Source: Ramlibacter pinisoli
GTDB taxonomy: Bacteria; Pseudomonadota; Gammaproteobacteria; Burkholderiales; Burkholderiaceae_C
Assembly: GCF_009758015.1 (NCBI RefSeq)
Contig: NZ_WSEL01000003.1
Coordinates: 2,232,001 to 2,296,000 of the forward strand
Length of the DNA: 64,000 bases
Direction of reading: 5' to 3'
The notes under the pieces: generated by a model
Database searches by the model: none
What the model was told of the DNA's origin: nothing
What the model saw: only the letters and a program-made list of their open reading frames with translations
In this document: one piece after another, positions 25,516-35,375 of the stretch
How positions within the stretch are numbered: the stretch's first letter is position 1
Layout of the letters: every line of letters begins with the position of its first letter
Translations under genes and position numbers: made by a program

Positions 25516-27783
25516 TCAGGCGATCTTGAAGCGCGAGACCGACTGGCGCAGTTCTTCGGCCATGCGCGAGAGTTCGCGCACCTGCTGGGCGGTGGAGCGC
25601 GTGCCCTCGCCGGTCTGTTCGGTCACGGCGAAGATGTGCTGGATGTTGCCGGCCACCACGTTGGCCGATTCGGCTTCCTTGGCGGCGGTCGACGAGATCT
25701 GCTCGATCAGCTCGGCGAGGCGGCGCGACACCTGGTCGATCTCGGTCAGCGCGGTGCCGGCGTTGTCGGACAGCTTGGCGCCCTCGACCACGCCCTGGGT
25801 GGAGCGCTCCATGGCGGCCACGGCGTCCTGGGTGTCGGTCTGAATGGCCTTCACCAGCGCCGAGATCTGGCGCGTGGCGTCGGCCGAGCGCTCGGCCAGC
25901 CGCTGCACTTCCTCGGCCACGACCGAGAAGCCGCGGCCCGCTTCACCGGCCGACGCGGCCTGGATGGCGGCGTTCAGGGCCAGCACGTTGGTCTGTTCCG
26001 TGATGTCCGAGATCAGTTCGGTGATTTCGCCGATCTCCTGCGAGGACTCGCCCAGCCGCTTGATGCGCTTGGAAGTGTCCTGGATCTGGTCGCGGATGGA
26101 GTTCATGCCGCCGATGGCGTTCTGCACCGCCGCCAGGCCCGACTCGGCAGCCTGCAGCGACTGGCGCGCCACCTGGGCCGATTCCTGCGCCTGGCCGGAC
26201 ACGGCGTTGATTCGCGACGCCATGTCGAGCACCGACTGGCCGGTCTCGCGGATCTCGCGCAGCTGCTCGGTGGAGGCGGCCAGCAGCTCGGTGGACGTGC
26301 TTTCCACCTGGGCCGTCGTCTGCGCCACCTTGGTGGCCGTGTTCTGCACGTTGCCCACCAGCTGGCGCAGTTCCTCCACCGTGTAGTTCACCGAGTCGGC
26401 GATGGCGCCGGTGATGTCCTCGGTCACGGTGGCTTCCTGCGTCAGGTCGCCTTCGGCCACCGTCTGCAGTTCGTTCATGAGGCGAAGAATGGCGGCCTGG
26501 TTGGCGTCGTTGACGCGCTTGGCTTCCTGCTCCTGGCGCTCGGCTTCCAGCCGCTGCTGCTCGGCGACTTCCTGGCGCTTGCGGCTGTCCTGCAGCTGCA
26601 CGTAGGCCAGGCCGATCGAACAGGCGATGGCGAAGACGGCGGCCAGGGCCAGGGTGATGAAGGACAGGGCGCTCAGGCCGGTCTCGGACGACAGCTTGCC
26701 CTGCAGCTCCTCGAGCGAGCGGCGCATCGGTTCGCTGTCGGCAATGATGGATGCCTGCGCCTCGCGGGCGGACACCAGGCCCTGCAGGTTGCCCAGGATG
26801 GCGCCGGCCTGGCTGCGGGTCTCTTCGTAAGCCTTCAGCAGGGCCGTCAGGCGCTCGCGCGTCTGCGGGTCCTTGGAGCCGGCCAGCCGCAGCTCGGGGC
26901 TGCCCTCGAGCAGGCCCTGGGCGATTTCCTTGAACGAGTTCAGGTCCTTGCCGAGCAGGAACACGGCCTCGGGGCTCACGCCTTCGACGGTCAGGAATTC
27001 GTTCGCCGACTTGCCGATCCGCTGGGTCAGCATCACGAGCTGGCCGGAGGCGGAAATCTCGGCCGGCGAGGCGTTCTGCTGCAGTTTCAGCGACGACACG
27101 GTCTCGGCGATCTCGAGCAGGTCGGACGACTGGCGGTTGATGGTGCGCAGCGCGGCGCCCACCTGGGTCAGGATCTTCTGCTGCTGCATCACGGTGGCGG
27201 CGTTCTTCTCCGCGCGCTGCATGAGCGGCAGGATCTTCTCGACGTCGCCCTGGAACTCCACCACGACCGGGTCGAGGCGCATCGACTCGTCGCCGTCCTT
27301 CAGGCCGCGCACCGAACGGGCCAGCACCTGCGAGCTGTCGCGCACGTCGGGGAAGGCCTGCGGGCTGCCGACCAGCGCCTGCGACACCGACTTGGCCAGG
27401 CGCTGCGACTGCATCAGCGAGTCGCCGGTGTTCTTCACCTGCTGGGCGACCTTGTCGGCCTGCCGCACGGCCACCACGGCCACCGTGCCGAGGCCGGCCA
27501 GCGAGAAGGCCAGCAGACCGAACAAGATGCGCTGGTGGCTGGCGATGGTGCGACGCCCGAGCAGCGGCACCGAGACCAGCTCGCCCGGCGTGACGCCCTC
27601 GACGGCCTCGACCGGATCGATGCTGTCCTCGCCCTCCAGCGGCGCGCGGCCGGTGGTGCCGGGCTCCATGGGCGCCATGCCCATGGGGTCGACGGAGCCG
27701 TCGGCCAGGCTCAGCTGCCCGGTCGTTTCGGCATCGGAGGACTTGCGCGGGAACAGTTTCTTCAGGTGGTCGACGACGGACAT
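25516..27783 (-). CDS. pilJ: PilJ methyl-accepting receptor of the Pil-Chp system
   Basis: A 755-residue membrane receptor. About 75 cytoplasmic N-terminal residues precede a first membrane segment ([20 protein letters not shown]); a periplasmic sensor follows to about residue 370; then a second segment ([18 protein letters not shown]), a HAMP-like region and the long signalling coiled coil. Its tip near residue 595 reads [19 protein letters not shown] with the conserved [11 protein letters not shown]. It couples to ChpA through PilI. The long cytoplasmic head before the first membrane segment is typical of betaproteobacterial PilJ. It is 25 bases after pilI. Confidence 0.94.
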   Translation of the reverse strand: MSVVDHLKKLFPRKSSDAETTGQLSLADGSVDPMGMAPMEPGTTGRAPLEGEDSIDPVEAVEGVTPGELVSVPLLGRRTIASHQRILFGLLAFSLAGLGTVAVVAVRQADKVAQQVKNTGDSLMQSQRLAKSVSQALVGSPQAFPDVRDSSQVLARSVRGLKDGDESMRLDPVVVEFQGDVEKILPLMQRAEKNAATVMQQQKILTQVGAALRTINRQSSDLLEIAETVSSLKLQQNASPAEISASGQLVMLTQRIGKSANEFLTVEGVSPEAVFLLGKDLNSFKEIAQGLLEGSPELRLAGSKDPQTRERLTALLKAYEETRSQAGAILGNLQGLVSAREAQASIIADSEPMRRSLEELQGKLSSETGLSALSFITLALAAVFAIACSIGLAYVQLQDSRKRQEVAEQQRLEAERQEQEAKRVNDANQAAILRLMNELQTVAEGDLTQEATVTEDITGAIADSVNYTVEELRQLVGNVQNTATKVAQTTAQVESTSTELLAASTEQLREIRETGQSVLDMASRINAVSGQAQESAQVARQSLQAAESGLAAVQNAIGGMNSIRDQIQDTSKRIKRLGESSQEIGEITELISDITEQTNVLALNAAIQAASAGEAGRGFSVVAEEVQRLAERSADATRQISALVKAIQTDTQDAVAAMERSTQGVVEGAKLSDNAGTALTEIDQVSRRLAELIEQISSTAAKEAESANVVAGNIQHIFAVTEQTGEGTRSTAQQVRELSRMAEELRQSVSRFKIA

Positions 27784-27808
27784 GGGTGCAGTGCCTTCCG
27801 GGAACGCT

Positions 27809-28339
27809 TCAAGCGCTGATGCTCAGGAATTGGGGTTGTTGCGACAGCGCCTGCAGGTTGATCTCCTGCCAGAAGGCGCCGCTGGCGTCGGTGTAGCCGC
27901 TGCCGAACCAAGCGGGTGCATCGGCCGACGGCGCCTCCCCGGACACGAAGGCGTCGGGGTTGCGCAGGCCGGCGAGACGATCGATGAGGAGCGCGCAGTT
28001 GACCTCGAGGCCGGCGTTCAGCGCCACCAGGCGCGCCTCGGCGCGGCCGATCTCGGTGCGCGGCGCGGGCGCGCGGCCGCTGGCGTAGCTGCCCAGGTCG
28101 ACGATGCCGTACAGGCCGCCGCGCAGGTTCGCGACGCCCAGGAACCACGGCTGCGTGTAGGGGACCTGCTGGGGCGGGGCGAACGGGAAGATCTCGCCGG
28201 ACTGGGCGAGCGGAAACAGGTAACGGGAGCCGGCGGCCTCGACGGCCAGCCAGGAAGACTGCACCCCCTCGGCCCGCGCGGCCTGCATCCGGGTTGCCAG
28301 CCGGCTCTGGAGTTCGCGCAGGGCTTCGCGATTGGCCAT
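27809..28339 (-). CDS. pilI: PilI, CheW-like coupling protein
   Basis: A 176-residue CheW-domain protein ([17 protein letters not shown] helix, then [16 protein letters not shown] and [20 protein letters not shown]). It links the PilJ receptor to the ChpA kinase. It lies 19 bases downstream of pilH, in the conserved order pilG-pilH-pilI-pilJ-chpA. The length and the NLRG..YGIVDL strand pair are typical of PilI rather than flagellar CheW, and the genomic place settles the assignment. Confidence 0.93.
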   Translation of the reverse strand: MANREALRELQSRLATRMQAARAEGVQSSWLAVEAAGSRYLFPLAQSGEIFPFAPPQQVPYTQPWFLGVANLRGGLYGIVDLGSYASGRAPAPRTEIGRAEARLVALNAGLEVNCALLIDRLAGLRNPDAFVSGEAPSADAPAWFGSGYTDASGAFWQEINLQALSQQPQFLSISA

Positions 28340-28358
28340 GGTCGTGCCGGCGACCGGG

Positions 28359-28724
28359 TCAGCCCAGGGCCTTGATCTTCGCCATCAGTTCGTCGGCGTC
28401 GACCGGCTTGGTGATGTAGTCGCGCGCGCCCTGGCGCATGCCCCACACGCGGTCGGTTTCCTGGTTCTTGCTCGTGCACATGATGATGGGCACGTCGGCA
28501 TACAGCGGATCGCGGGTGATGGCGCGCGTGAGCTGGAACCCGTTCTGGCCGGGCATGACCACGTCCATCAGGATCAGGTGCGGCTTGTCCTCCGCGAGGC
28601 GGCGGAACGCATCCTCGGCGTTCTCGGCGGTCTTGACGGTGAAGCCGCTCTTTTGCAGCAGGTCCGTCATGAACATCAGCTCGGTCTTGGAATCGTCCAC
28701 GACGAGCACTTTCTGGATCGGCAT
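28359..28724 (-). CDS. pilH: PilH response regulator
   Basis: A 121-residue single-domain receiver (IQKVLVVDDSKTELMF, LILMDVVMPGQNGF with the phospho-Asp, and TKPVDADEL with the conserved Lys). A GTG at 28730 is in frame, but AGGAG sits five bases before the ATG at 28722-28724, so I use that start. In the Pil-Chp system PilH opposes or drains phosphate from the PilG branch and favours retraction. There is no output domain. Confidence 0.93.
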   Translation of the reverse strand: MPIQKVLVVDDSKTELMFMTDLLQKSGFTVKTAENAEDAFRRLAEDKPHLILMDVVMPGQNGFQLTRAITRDPLYADVPIIMCTSKNQETDRVWGMRQGARDYITKPVDADELMAKIKALG

Positions 28725-28726
28725 TC

Positions 28727-29137
28727 TCACTCCTGATTTGAAGGCGCCGCGTTGGCCGCGCCGGCGGCGCCGAACTGCTGCACCGTCTGCAACAGCTGGT
28801 CCTTGGTGAAAGGCTTGGTAAGGTAGTCCTGCGAGCCGACCATGCGGCCGCGCGCCTTGTCGAACACGCCGTCCTTGGACGACAGCATGACCACGGGGGT
28901 GGCGGCGAACCTGGCGTTGCGCTTGATGATGGCGCAGGTCTGGTAACCGTCCAGGCGCGGCATCAGGATGTCGCAGAAGATCAGATTGGGCTGGTAGTCG
29001 TTGATCTTGGCCAGCGCGTCGAAGCCATCCTCGGCCAGCATGACCTCGTGGCCGCCCTGCTTCAGGAAGATTTCCGCACTCCGCCGGATCGTGTTGCTGT
29101 CGTCGATCACCAGCACCTTGAACCCGTTCGTGCTCAC
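28727..29137 (-). CDS. pilG: PilG response regulator
   Basis: A 136-residue receiver (FKVLVIDDSNTIRRSAE, NLIFCDILMPRLDGYQ with Asp56, and TKPFTKDQL). PilG is the forward-acting regulator of the Pil-Chp system, promoting pilus extension and cAMP signalling in Pseudomonas. The C-terminal tail (AAGAANAAPSNQE) is low-complexity. It is the first pil gene of the operon, 79 bases after the rubredoxin gene; whether a separate promoter lies in that gap is not clear. Confidence 0.94.
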   Translation of the reverse strand: MSTNGFKVLVIDDSNTIRRSAEIFLKQGGHEVMLAEDGFDALAKINDYQPNLIFCDILMPRLDGYQTCAIIKRNARFAATPVVMLSSKDGVFDKARGRMVGSQDYLTKPFTKDQLLQTVQQFGAAGAANAAPSNQE

Positions 29138-29216
29138 TTGACGCTGCTCCTCATTTGTAACTACCCGGGGCTTGCATCGTCGTCCGGAAGACCCGAAACG
29201 AAGTGGCCCTTCTCCC

Positions 29217-29390
29217 TCAGATCTGCACCATCTCGAAGTCCTCCTTGCGGGCTCCGCATTCAGGGCAGGTCCAGTTCATTGGCACCTGGTCCCACGGCGT
29301 GCCGGGGGCGATGCCATGGTCGGGGGCACCGGCGGCTTCGTCGTAGATCCAGCCGCAGATCAGACACATCCAGGTTTTCGCTTCAGTCAC
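29217..29390 (-). CDS. rubredoxin
   Basis: A 57-residue rubredoxin starting at GTG (29388-29390): VTEAKTWMCLICGWIYDEAA at the front and NWTCPECGARKEDFEMVQI at the end. The two CxxC knuckles (MCLICGW and TCPECGA) bind one iron. It carries single electrons, for example to alkane hydroxylases or peroxide/superoxide reductases. It lies just upstream of pilG on the same strand and divergent from the thiD-like gene, the order seen in many Burkholderiales. No strong Shine-Dalgarno sequence precedes the GTG; an internal ATG (WMCLIC) would leave a short but possibly functional form. Confidence 0.93.
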   Translation of the reverse strand: MTEAKTWMCLICGWIYDEAAGAPDHGIAPGTPWDQVPMNWTCPECGARKEDFEMVQI

Positions 29391-29409
29391 AGCTTAAAGG
29401 GCCTTCGAA

Positions 29410-29415
29410 TAGAAT
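29410..29415 (+). promoter_or_regulatory. -10-like hexamer for thiD-hemL
   Basis: TAGAAT lies 67 bases before the thiD-like start in the 92-base gap after the divergent rubredoxin gene. It matches the -10 form seen repeatedly in this window. No good -35 is seen. Confidence 0.35.
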
Positions 29416-29482
29416 GCAACGATTGTATCGAGGGCACTTGCGGCGGTTTTGCACAGTGCCGATGCCTGGATGATTCAGGCCA

Positions 29483-30415
29483 ATGACCAACCCTTCCCCC
29501 ATCACCACCGCTGACGTCACGCAGGACAGCGCCGACGACAGTCCCGCGTGCGTGATGGTGTTCAACGCCAGCGACCCGAGCGGTGCCGGCGGGCTCGCGG
29601 CGGACGTCACTGCCATCGCCTCGGTGGGTGCGCACGCACTGCCGGTGGTCACCGGCGCGTACGCCCGCGACACGGCCGAGATCCTCGACCACTTCCCGTT
29701 CGACGAGGAGGCCGTCGCCGAGCAGTCCCGCACCATCCTCGAGGACACGCCGGTGCAGGTGTTCAAGGTGGGCTTCCTCGGCAGCCCCGAGGCGGTGAGC
29801 GTCGTCGCCGGCATCGCCGCCGACTACGCCGACGTCCCCGTCATCGCCTACATGCCCAACCTGGCCTGGTGGGACGAATCGCAGATCGACCTGTACCTCG
29901 ATGCCTTCCGCGAACTGATGCTGCCGCAGACCACGGTGCTGGTGGGCAACCACAGCACGCTGTGGCGCTGGCTGCTGCCCGACTGGAGCAGCGACCGCAG
30001 CCCCACCGCGCGCGACATCGCCAAGGCGGCCTCCGAAGTGGGGGTCGCGTACACGCTCGTGACGGGCATCCCGTTGCCGGACCAATTCATCGACAACGTG
30101 CTTGCCACGCCACAGTCGGTGCTGGGCAGCGAGAAGTTCGAGCGCTTCGAAGCGGTGTTCTCCGGCGCCGGCGACACCCTGTCGGCGGCCCTGGCGGCGC
30201 TGGTGGCCAGCGGCAGCGACCTGGCCGCGGCCGCCACCGAGGCCCTGGCCTACCTGGACCGGTGCCTGGACGCCGGCTTCCGGCCCGGCATGGGCAACGT
30301 GGTGCCCGACCGCCTGTTCTGGGCCCAGCCCGAGGGCGAACCGGGCGACCTCACCGACGAAGAAGCCCAGGCCCTGCAAGTCCTGGACATGCCCGCGCAT
30401 GACACCAAGCACTGA
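29483..30415 (+). CDS. thiD: hydroxymethylpyrimidine/phosphomethylpyrimidine kinase family protein
   Basis: A 310-residue ribokinase-fold protein of the ThiD family, which phosphorylates hydroxymethylpyrimidine in thiamine synthesis. Family marks are [19 protein letters not shown] (residues about 22-40), VFKVGFLGS and the anion-hole motif [12 protein letters not shown]. It is divergent from textbook Thi[10 protein letters not shown] replaces the TVQDT region, and the usual DPVM and TPN segments read IAYMPNLAW and VGNHSTLW. It could be a true ThiD, or a relative with another pyrimidine or vitamin substrate. It overlaps hemL by 17 bases. Confidence 0.8.
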   Translation: MTNPSPITTADVTQDSADDSPACVMVFNASDPSGAGGLAADVTAIASVGAHALPVVTGAYARDTAEILDHFPFDEEAVAEQSRTILEDTPVQVFKVGFLGSPEAVSVVAGIAADYADVPVIAYMPNLAWWDESQIDLYLDAFRELMLPQTTVLVGNHSTLWRWLLPDWSSDRSPTARDIAKAASEVGVAYTLVTGIPLPDQFIDNVLATPQSVLGSEKFERFEAVFSGAGDTLSAALAALVASGSDLAAAATEALAYLDRCLDAGFRPGMGNVVPDRLFWAQPEGEPGDLTDEEAQALQVLDMPAHDTKH

Positions 30416-31706
30416 CCGCAACCAGCAACTGTTCGACCGCGCGCGCCGCATCATCCCCGGCGGCGTCAATTCGCCGGTGCGCGCCTTCCGCGCCGTCGGC
30501 GGCACGCCACGCTTCGTGCAGCGCGCCGAGGGCGCCTATTTCTGGGACGCCGACGGCCGCCGCCACATCGACTACATCGGCTCCTGGGGCCCGATGATCC
30601 TGGGCCACGGCCACCCGGCCGTCGTCGAGGCGGTGCAGCGGGCCGTGCGCGAAGGCTTCTCGTTCGGCGCGCCCACCGAACGCGAGATCGAACTGGCCGA
30701 AGCCATCGCCGCCGTCCTGCCCGGGCTGGAGATGGTGCGGCTGGTCAGCTCCGGCACCGAGGCGGCGATGAGCGTCATCCGGCTGGCGCGCGGCGCCACC
30801 GGCCGCAGCAAGCTGGTGAAGTTCGAGGGCTGCTACCACGGCCACGCCGACGCCCTGCTGGTCAAGGCCGGCTCCGGCCTGGCCACGTTCGGCAACCCCA
30901 CCAGTGCCGGCGTGCCGCCGGAAGTCGTGCAGCACACCCTGGTGCTGGAATACAACAACCTGCCGCAGCTCGAGGAAGCCTTCGCGCTGCACGGCCCCGA
31001 CATCGCCTGCCTGATGATCGAGGCCATCGCCGGCAACATGAACTTCGTGCGCGCCGACACCGCGTTCATCCGGCGCTGCCGCGAGCTGTGCACGCAGCAC
31101 GGGGCGCTGCTCGCGTTCGACGAGGTGATGACCGGGTTCCGGGTCGGCCTCGGTGGCGCGCAGGCGCACTACGCGGCGCAGATCCCGGGCTTCCGCCCCG
31201 ACCTCACCGTCCTGGGCAAGGTCATCGGCGGCGGCATGCCGCTGGCGGCCTTCGGCGGCCCGCGCGCCATCATGGAGCAGCTGGCTCCCCTGGGGCCGGT
31301 CTACCAGGCCGGCACGCTGTCCGGCAACCCGGTCGCCACCGCCTGCGGACTGGCCACGTTGCGCGAGGTCACCAAGCCCGGGTTCTACGAAGCCCTGGCC
31401 GCCAGGACCCGCTCGCTCGTCGACGGCCTGGCCGGTGCGGCGAAGGCGGAGGGCATCCCCTTCTGCGCCGACAGCGAGGGCGGCATGTTCGGCTTCTTCC
31501 TGCTGCCGCAACTGCCGCGCAACTACGGGCAGGTGATGCAGACCGAGGGCGCACGCTTCAATGCCCTCTTCCACGGCCTCCTGGACCGCGGCGTCTACAT
31601 CGCGCCGGCGCTGTACGAAGCCGGCTTCGTCTCGGCCGCGCACAGCGAGCAGGACATCGCCGACACCGTGGCCGCGGCCCGCGAGGTGTTCGCCACCCTG
31701 GCCTGA
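30399..31706 (+). CDS. hemL: glutamate-1-semialdehyde 2,1-aminomutase
   Basis: A 435-residue PLP enzyme that turns glutamate-1-semialdehyde into 5-aminolevulinate, the haem precursor, in the C5 pathway. Motifs include [12 protein letters not shown] near the start, [16 protein letters not shown], the aspartate in [12 protein letters not shown] and the PLP lysine in [11 protein letters not shown]. The open frame starts earlier, but ATG 30399 gives the normal N-terminus and overlaps the thiD-like stop. The close coupling to the kinase gene suggests co-expression. The gene ends before a bidirectional terminator. Confidence 0.96.
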   Translation: MTPSTDRNQQLFDRARRIIPGGVNSPVRAFRAVGGTPRFVQRAEGAYFWDADGRRHIDYIGSWGPMILGHGHPAVVEAVQRAVREGFSFGAPTEREIELAEAIAAVLPGLEMVRLVSSGTEAAMSVIRLARGATGRSKLVKFEGCYHGHADALLVKAGSGLATFGNPTSAGVPPEVVQHTLVLEYNNLPQLEEAFALHGPDIACLMIEAIAGNMNFVRADTAFIRRCRELCTQHGALLAFDEVMTGFRVGLGGAQAHYAAQIPGFRPDLTVLGKVIGGGMPLAAFGGPRAIMEQLAPLGPVYQAGTLSGNPVATACGLATLREVTKPGFYEALAARTRSLVDGLAGAAKAEGIPFCADSEGGMFGFFLLPQLPRNYGQVMQTEGARFNALFHGLLDRGVYIAPALYEAGFVSAAHSEQDIADTVAAAREVFATLA

Positions 31707-31723
31707 CCGCCTTCGCGCACCCG

Positions 31724-31752
31724 GACAAAAGGGCGCCGCGGCGCCCTTTGTC
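31724..31752. terminator. bidirectional terminator between hemL and purH
   Basis: The inverted repeat AAAGGGCGCC (31728-31737) and GGCGCCCTTT (31740-31749), extended by GACA and TGTC with one bulged A, lies between two convergent genes. The A run on one side and T run on the other let it work for both strands. Confidence 0.8.
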
Positions 31753-31768
31753 GTTATGCGCGCTCCGT

Positions 31769-33376
31769 TCAGTGGCGGAAGTGGCGCACGCCGGTGAACA
31801 CCATCGCGATGCCGCGTTCGTCGGCCGCGCCGATCACCTCGGCGTCGCGCATGCTGCCGCCGGGCTGCGCGACGCAGGTCGCGCCGGCGTCGATCACCAC
31901 GTCCAGCCCGTCGCGGAACGGGAAGAAGGCGTCGCTCGCCACCACCGTGCCGGCCATCGACAGCCCGGCGTTGCCGGCCTTGATGCTGGCGATGCGGGCC
32001 GAGTCGATGCGGCTCATCTGGCCGGCGCCGACCCCGATCGTCATGCCGTCCCTGCAGAACACGATGGCATTGGACTTGACGTACTTGGCGACCTTCCAGG
32101 CGAACAGCAGGTCCTGCAGCTGCGCCGGCGTCGGCGCCTTCTTCGTCACGACCTTCAGTTCGGCCAGCGTCATCTCGCGGTTGTCGGCGGTCTGCATCAG
32201 CAGCCCCGAGCCCACCCGCTTGACGTCCATCAGGTTGCGGCCGTTGTCCCAGTCGCTGCGGCCGCCCGGCGGCAGCGCGATCTGCAGCAGGCGCACGTTG
32301 GCCTTGGCCTGGAACACCGCCAGCGCCTCGGGCGAGAAGCCGGGCGCCATCAGCACCTCGACGAACTGCTTGGACACCGCCTGCGCCGCGGCGCCGTCCA
32401 GCGGCCGGTTGAAGGCGATGATGCCGCCGAAGGCGGAGGTGGGGTCGGTCTTGAACGCCTTCTCGTAGGCCTCCAGCGGCTGCGCGCCGAGCGCCACGCC
32501 GCAGGGATTGGCGTGCTTGACGATGACGCAGGCCGGCGCGTCGAAGCTCTTGACGCATTCCCAGGCCGCATCGGCGTCGGCGATGTTGTTGTACGAGAGC
32601 TCCTTGCCCTGCAGCTGCACGGCGGTGACCAGCGAGCCGGGCGCCGGGTACAGGTCGCGGTAGAACGCCGCCTGCTGGTGCGGGTTCTCGCCGTAGCGCA
32701 GCTCCTGCAGCTTGACGAAGCGGCCGTTGGCCTGGCCGGGGAAGGGCGAGCGGGTCGCCGTCCCCGGCTCCGCGCCGGGCGCGCCCTGCAGGCTGGACAG
32801 GTAGTCGCTGATGGCGGCGTCGTAGTTGCTGATGCGGTTGAACGCCGCCACCGCGAGGCCGAAGCGGGTCGCATCCGACAGCTGGCCGGACGAGCGCAGC
32901 TCGGCCAGCACGGCCTCGTACTGCGCGGCGTCGGTCAGCACGCCCACGTCCTTCCAGTTCTTGGCCGCGCTGCGGACCATGGCCGGGCCGCCGATGTCGA
33001 TGTTCTCGATCGCGTCCTCGAGCGTGCAGCCGGCCTTGGCGACCGTGGCTTCGAACGGGTACAGGTTGACCACCAGCAGGTCGATGGTGTCGATGCCGTG
33101 GGCCTGCAGCGCCGCCCGGTGCTCGGGCAGGTCACGCCGCGCGAGCAGGCCGCCGTGCACCTTGGGATGCAGGGTCTTGACGCGGCCGTCGAGCATTTCG
33201 GGAAAGCCGGTGACCTCGGCCACCTCGGTCACCGGCAGGCCGGCGTCGGCCAGCAGCCTGGCGGTGCCGCCGGTGGAGATCAGGCGGATGCCCAGCGCGT
33301 GCAGGCCGCGGGCGAACTCGAGGAGTCCGGTCTTGTCCGAGACGGAAAGGAGTGCGTTCATGGGGAGGTTCGACAT
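31769..33376 (-). CDS. purH: bifunctional AICAR formyltransferase/IMP cyclohydrolase
   Basis: A 535-residue enzyme for the last two steps of IMP synthesis. The N-terminal cyclohydrolase domain starts [18 protein letters not shown] and holds [11 protein letters not shown]. The C-terminal formyltransferase domain holds [12 protein letters not shown] (catalytic Lys and His), and [22 protein letters not shown] near the end. Length matches PurH of other bacteria (about 529). It lies 58 bases after fis in the conserved betaproteobacterial order dusB-fis-purH. Confidence 0.97.
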   Translation of the reverse strand: MSNLPMNALLSVSDKTGLLEFARGLHALGIRLISTGGTARLLADAGLPVTEVAEVTGFPEMLDGRVKTLHPKVHGGLLARRDLPEHRAALQAHGIDTIDLLVVNLYPFEATVAKAGCTLEDAIENIDIGGPAMVRSAAKNWKDVGVLTDAAQYEAVLAELRSSGQLSDATRFGLAVAAFNRISNYDAAISDYLSSLQGAPGAEPGTATRSPFPGQANGRFVKLQELRYGENPHQQAAFYRDLYPAPGSLVTAVQLQGKELSYNNIADADAAWECVKSFDAPACVIVKHANPCGVALGAQPLEAYEKAFKTDPTSAFGGIIAFNRPLDGAAAQAVSKQFVEVLMAPGFSPEALAVFQAKANVRLLQIALPPGGRSDWDNGRNLMDVKRVGSGLLMQTADNREMTLAELKVVTKKAPTPAQLQDLLFAWKVAKYVKSNAIVFCRDGMTIGVGAGQMSRIDSARIASIKAGNAGLSMAGTVVASDAFFPFRDGLDVVIDAGATCVAQPGGSMRDAEVIGAADERGIAMVFTGVRHFRH

Positions 33377-33434
33377 TGGCGTTGAGCGGCGGGCGGCGAT
33401 GGGTGGCGGTTCAGGTCACGCCCCCACCGCAGGC

Positions 33435-33674
33435 TCAACCTTTCAGGAGTTTGTGCTCGACGAGCTTCTTGCGCAGGGTGTTGCGGTTCAGGCCCAGCCA
33501 TTCGGCGGCGCGCGACTGGTTCTGGTCGGCCCTGGCCATGACCACCTCTAGCAGCGGCTTCTCGACCACCTTGACCAGCATCTCGTACATGCCGTCCGGC
33601 TCGGTCCCGCGCAGGTCCCGGAAATACCCTTCCAGGCTGTTGCGTACGCACTCCTCGATCTGCTTCTTGCTCAT
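33435..33674 (-). CDS. fis: Fis-family DNA-binding protein
   Basis: A 79-residue Fis-type nucleoid protein. The C-terminal helix-turn-helix reads NQSRAAEWLGLNRNTLRKKL, close to the DNA-binding part of Fis and NtrC, preceded by a short dimerisation helix (VVEKPLLEVVMARA). It bends DNA and tunes growth-rate-dependent genes. Its ATG overlaps the dusB stop (ATGA), so translation is coupled as in the E. coli dusB-fis operon. The N-terminus is shorter than in enterobacterial Fis (98 residues), which is usual outside the gammaproteobacteria. Confidence 0.95.
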   Translation of the reverse strand: MSKKQIEECVRNSLEGYFRDLRGTEPDGMYEMLVKVVEKPLLEVVMARADQNQSRAAEWLGLNRNTLRKKLVEHKLLKG

Positions 33675-34714
33675 GCGTCTTGTTCTTCGGTCGCTTCTTG
33701 GTCGTGTGGTGCGGTCACCGGCAGGCGGTCGCCATGCAGGGCGGCCAGGCGGTCGAAGAACTCGCCCACCGCGCGCCATTGCACGGCGGGGTCCTCGAGC
33801 GCGTTCATGCGGTTGCGGAAGTCCTCGCCGCCGGGCAGGCCGCGCACGTACCAGCCGATGTGCTTGCGCGCGCTGCGCACGCCGGTGAATTCGCCGTACA
33901 GGGCGTAGTGGTCCTCGAGGTGCGCCAGCAGCAGGCGGCGGACTTCGGCCACCAGCGGCGGCGCCAGGTCCTCGCCGGTGGCCAGGTGGTGGGCGACCTC
34001 GCGGAAGATCCAGGGCCGCCCCTGTGCCGCCCGGCCGATCATGACGGCGTCGCAGCCGGTGGCGGCCAGTACCGCGCGCGCCTTGCGCGGCGAATCGATG
34101 TCGCCGTTGGCGACCACCGGGATGCGCACCGCGTCCTTGACGGCGGCCACCGTGTCGTACTCGGCGCAGCCCTTGTAGCCCTGCTCGCGCGTGCGGCCGT
34201 GCACGGTCAGCATGCGCACGCCCGCGGCCTCGAACGCCCGCGCCAGCCGCACGGCATTGCGGTTGTGGGCGTCCCAGCCGGTGCGCATCTTGAGCGTGAC
34301 CGGCACGCCGCGCGGCTCGCAGGCGGCGACCACGGCCTGCGCGATGGCGAGCGCCAGCGGCTCGTCCTGCATCAGCGCGGAGCCGGCCCACTTGTTGCAC
34401 ACCTTCTTGGCCGGGCAGCCCATGTTGATGTCGATGATCTGGGCGCCGCGGTCGATGTTGTAGGCGGCGGCCTCGGCCATCATGGCCGCGTCGGTGCCGG
34501 CGATCTGCACCGCCACCGGCCCCGGTTCACCCTCGTGGTTGGCGCGGCGCGAGGTCTTCAGCGAGTTCCACAGGTCGCGCCGCGACGTCACCATCTCACT
34601 GACCGCGTAGCCGGCCCCCAGCTGGCGGCACAACTGGCGGAACGGCCGGTCGGTGACGCCTGCCATCGGCGCGGCGAACAGGTTGTTCGCCAGGACGTAC
34701 GGGCCGATGTGCAT
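33671..34714 (-). CDS. dusB: tRNA-dihydrouridine synthase B
   Basis: A 347-residue FMN enzyme that reduces uridine to dihydrouridine in tRNA. It starts MHIGPYVLANNLFAAPMAGVTD and has DINMGCPAKKVCNKWAGSAL with the catalytic cysteine, KMRTGWDAHNRNA and TVHGRTREQGY, then GDIDSP and GRAAQGRPWIF for FMN and tRNA. The reading frame extends upstream, but the ATG at 34712-34714 gives the standard start. It leads the dusB-fis pair and is divergent from the YqaA-type gene. Confidence 0.96.
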   Translation of the reverse strand: MHIGPYVLANNLFAAPMAGVTDRPFRQLCRQLGAGYAVSEMVTSRRDLWNSLKTSRRANHEGEPGPVAVQIAGTDAAMMAEAAAYNIDRGAQIIDINMGCPAKKVCNKWAGSALMQDEPLALAIAQAVVAACEPRGVPVTLKMRTGWDAHNRNAVRLARAFEAAGVRMLTVHGRTREQGYKGCAEYDTVAAVKDAVRIPVVANGDIDSPRKARAVLAATGCDAVMIGRAAQGRPWIFREVAHHLATGEDLAPPLVAEVRRLLLAHLEDHYALYGEFTGVRSARKHIGWYVRGLPGGEDFRNRMNALEDPAVQWRAVGEFFDRLAALHGDRLPVTAPHDQEATEEQDA

Positions 34715-34752
34715 GGGGGAAGGCGGGCGTCGCTGCTGAAAAATGAGGCACG

Positions 34753-34758
34753 ATTGTA
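34753..34758 (-). promoter_or_regulatory. -10-like hexamer for dusB-fis
   Basis: On the minus strand TACAAT lies 38 bases before the dusB ATG. The spacing would give a leader of about 30 bases. A convincing -35 is missing. Confidence 0.35.
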
Positions 34759-34830
34759 TGCGCGCCGCCTGACGCGGCCGCCGGGCGGTGACTGCGTACG
34801 CACCTACAGGTTTTCGGCACTTGACTGCCG

Positions 34831-34836
34831 TAACAT
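34831..34836 (+). promoter_or_regulatory. -10-like hexamer for the YqaA-type gene
   Basis: TAACAT ends eight bases before the ATG at 34845 and no Shine-Dalgarno sequence intervenes, so the transcript may start at or next to the start codon. Confidence 0.3.
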
Positions 34837-34844
34837 GCGCGCGC

Positions 34845-35336
34845 ATGCAAGAGTGGCTCGACTCCATGCTGGCGTTGCTGGCACTTCCCCGCTTCGGGCT
34901 GTCGACGCTCTTCATCGTCTCGTTCATTTCGGCCACGCTGCTGCCGATGGGATCGGAGCCGGCCCTGTTCGGCCTGATCAAGCTCAACCCCGACCTGTTC
35001 TGGCCCGCCGTGCTGGTGGCGACGGTGGGCAACACGCTGGGCGGCATGCTCGACTGGTGGCTCGGCTACGGCGCCCACCAGGTGGTGGACAAGTGGGGCC
35101 ATTCGCGTTCGCACCTGAAGGCGATCGAGTGGCTGGAGCGGCTGGGCCCCAAGGCCTGCCTGCTGGCCTGGCTGCCGGTGGTGGGCGACCCGCTGTGCGC
35201 GGTGGCCGGCTGGCTGCGCATGCCGTTCTGGCCCTGCACCGCCTACATGCTGGTGGGCAAGTTCGCCCGCTACATCACCATGACCGGCGCGCTGATGTGG
35301 GTCTTCCCCGGCGGGCTGCCGGGACTGGGCGGCTGA
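34845..35336 (+). CDS. yqaA: YqaA-family (SNARE-associated/DedA-like) inner membrane protein
   Basis: A 163-residue membrane protein with about four hydrophobic stretches. It starts MQEWLDSMLALLALPRFGLS and has SFISATLLPMGSEPALFGL, TVGNTLGGMLDWWLGYG and LAWLPVVGDPLCAVAGWLRM. The GNTLG and G-P-C pattern fits the VTT (SNARE-associated) superfamily in its short YqaA branch. DedA proteins affect membrane potential and lipid carrier recycling; the role of YqaA is not established. Upstream in-frame ATGs exist, but 34845 starts exactly at the conserved part. Confidence 0.85.
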   Translation: MQEWLDSMLALLALPRFGLSTLFIVSFISATLLPMGSEPALFGLIKLNPDLFWPAVLVATVGNTLGGMLDWWLGYGAHQVVDKWGHSRSHLKAIEWLERLGPKACLLAWLPVVGDPLCAVAGWLRMPFWPCTAYMLVGKFARYITMTGALMWVFPGGLPGLGG

Positions 35337-35338
35337 AG

Positions 35339-35361
35339 GCGGCCACCCTTGCGGTGGCCGC
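35339..35361. terminator. hairpin between convergent yqaA and ychF
   Basis: GCGGCCACC (35339-35347) pairs perfectly with GGTGGCCGC (35353-35361) around a five-base loop, starting within a few bases of the yqaA stop. No T run follows, so termination efficiency is uncertain. Confidence 0.5.
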
Positions 35362-35375
35362 GCTGCGCCGCCGCG

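Noticed and set aside
19401..25529. A 2042-codon open frame on the plus strand, fully antisense to chpA
   Set aside because: Its translation is rich in His, Arg, Gly, Gln and Ala, with no domain. It is the complement of a very GC-rich coding gene, where stop codons are rare in the opposite frame.
33671..35047. An upstream-extended dusB of 458 residues
   Set aside because: The first 111 residues are unlike any Dus protein, and the ATG at 34712-34714 gives the standard MHIGPYVLANN start.
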